From positions 1-47,328 of IMG/VR virus record IMGVR_UViG_3300043398_000223: a DNA stretch of 47,328 nt; one strand, written 5' to 3'. Both the position numbers and the translations under genes were made by a program. Source of the DNA: a virus. Below are positions 47,100 to 47,328 of the stretch, piece by piece; within the stretch, counting starts at the first letter, position 1, and every line of letters starts with the position of its first letter. The notes under the pieces were generated by a model. It had not been told where the DNA came from, ran no database searches, and worked only from the letters and a program-made list of their open reading frames with translations.

Positions 47100-47224
47100 G
47101 AGGACGGCTCCGCGGCATCGAACGCCGCGAAGTTGATGCGGCTGATGTTCACGAACGGCACGCCGTACCAGCTCCACGCGCCGATCGAAGTCTTCGCCCA
47201 TGCCTGCCATCCCTCATCTCCCAT
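47096..47224 (-). CDS. 42-aa hypothetical protein
   Basis: Starts MGDEGWQAWAKTS, ATG 47224, with AGGGCGGCG upstream. It is rich in Trp and aromatic residues (GAWSWYGVPFVN). GTGA overlap with the next gene supports translation. No family was recognised. Confidence 0.55.
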   Translation of the reverse strand: MGDEGWQAWAKTSIGAWSWYGVPFVNISRINFAAFDAAEPSS

Positions 47225-47290
47225 CAGCGCCGCCCTAGCGGCATCAGTCGCCAGCGCCCGCCCCGCACCACGCAGGGCGGGCGAGACGGA

Positions 47291-47328
47291 TCAGCCGGAG
47301 CCGTAGCCGTCGCCGGAGCCGTAGCCGT
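47291..47328 (-). CDS. Gly-Ser/Tyr/Asp repeat protein, 3' end (runs off the window)
   Basis: Minus-strand frame reading GYGSGDGYGSG and then TGA at 47293-47291. It is open to the window edge and matches the Gly-X frame at 1-111. The last unit at 47328 lacks one base, so the joined ends are out of phase by one and the true array must differ from the simple join. See the left-end entry. Confidence 0.4.
   Translation of the reverse strand, partial: GYGSGDGYGSG
47294..47328. repeat. GCCGNN hexamer tandem array (right end)
   Basis: Five complete hexamers of the same three types as at 1-100, followed by GCCGT. It marks the other side of the probable circular junction. Confidence 0.85.

Noticed and set aside
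1-47328. Genome-wide recoding of TGA
   Set aside because: Many genes end in TGA within ATGA, GTGA and TGATG overlaps at sensible lengths, so TGA works as a stop; only the methyltransferase TGA looks anomalous.
1-47328. Integrase, lysogeny repressor or attachment site
   Set aside because: No tyrosine or serine recombinase motifs and no CI-like repressor were recognised; the small HTH and RHH candidates are not enough to infer lysogeny.

Overview
This 47.3 kb, GC-rich window looks like the essentially complete genome of a tailed double-stranded DNA phage, assembled in one piece. The host is not identifiable. It is probably Gram-negative, because the lysis region encodes lipobox-type lipoproteins. 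The virion genes fit a short-tailed (P22-like podovirus) plan: terminase, portal, scaffold, capsid, gp4-like and gp10-like tail-closure proteins, beta-helix spikes and ejection-type proteins, with no tape measure or tail tube. I see no integrase, lysogeny repressor, DNA polymerase, primase or RNA polymerase. The phage therefore probably relies on the host replisome and is probably virulent.

Layout. A rightward block (13961-41828) starts with a DUF4406-like nucleotide-sugar fold protein, a RusA resolvase and SSB. It continues through the packaging and head genes (15944-25159), a terminator (26194-26232), tail and adhesion genes (26241-38115), a lysis cassette with a papain-like peptidase (38124-40229), and a lectin-like adhesin. 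A leftward block runs from 13898 down to 1. If the molecule is circular, it continues through the junction from 47328 down to 41830. It contains an operon with an adenine methyltransferase interrupted by TGA, a cytosine methyltransferase, small proteins and tRNAs (8.7-13.0 kb), an operon of small Cys-rich proteins (5.6-8.0 kb), a recombination operon with ERF annealase, Fe-S-type PD-(D/E)XK nuclease, ParB-like protein and SF2 helicase (0.1-5.3 kb), and many small accessory genes (41.8-47.2 kb). Genes are packed with ATGA, GTGA, TGATG and TAATG overlaps, so translational coupling must be pervasive.

Most notable observations. (1) Two tRNA-like genes (10007-10100 and 10350-10439) have good acceptor, D and T arms but 25-26 nt anticodon loops carrying a similar GC-rich hairpin; a tRNA-Trp(CCA) lies between them. 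(2) The adenine methyltransferase frame is interrupted by one TGA where the family usually has Trp, just before its NPPY motif, in the same operon as that tRNA-Trp. (3) A TTGACGTAAGA promoter-like element recurs at four control points. (4) Micro-ORFs of 6-25 codons bridge neighbouring genes through overlapping stop and start codons. (5) A hexamer repeat array at both ends of the window reads as a Gly-Ser/Tyr/Asp repeat protein across the presumed circular junction. (6) A 650-bp hairpin-rich region (13049-13703) lacks genes, and an intergenic region near 8.6 kb has TTAGCGT repeats and G-tracts.
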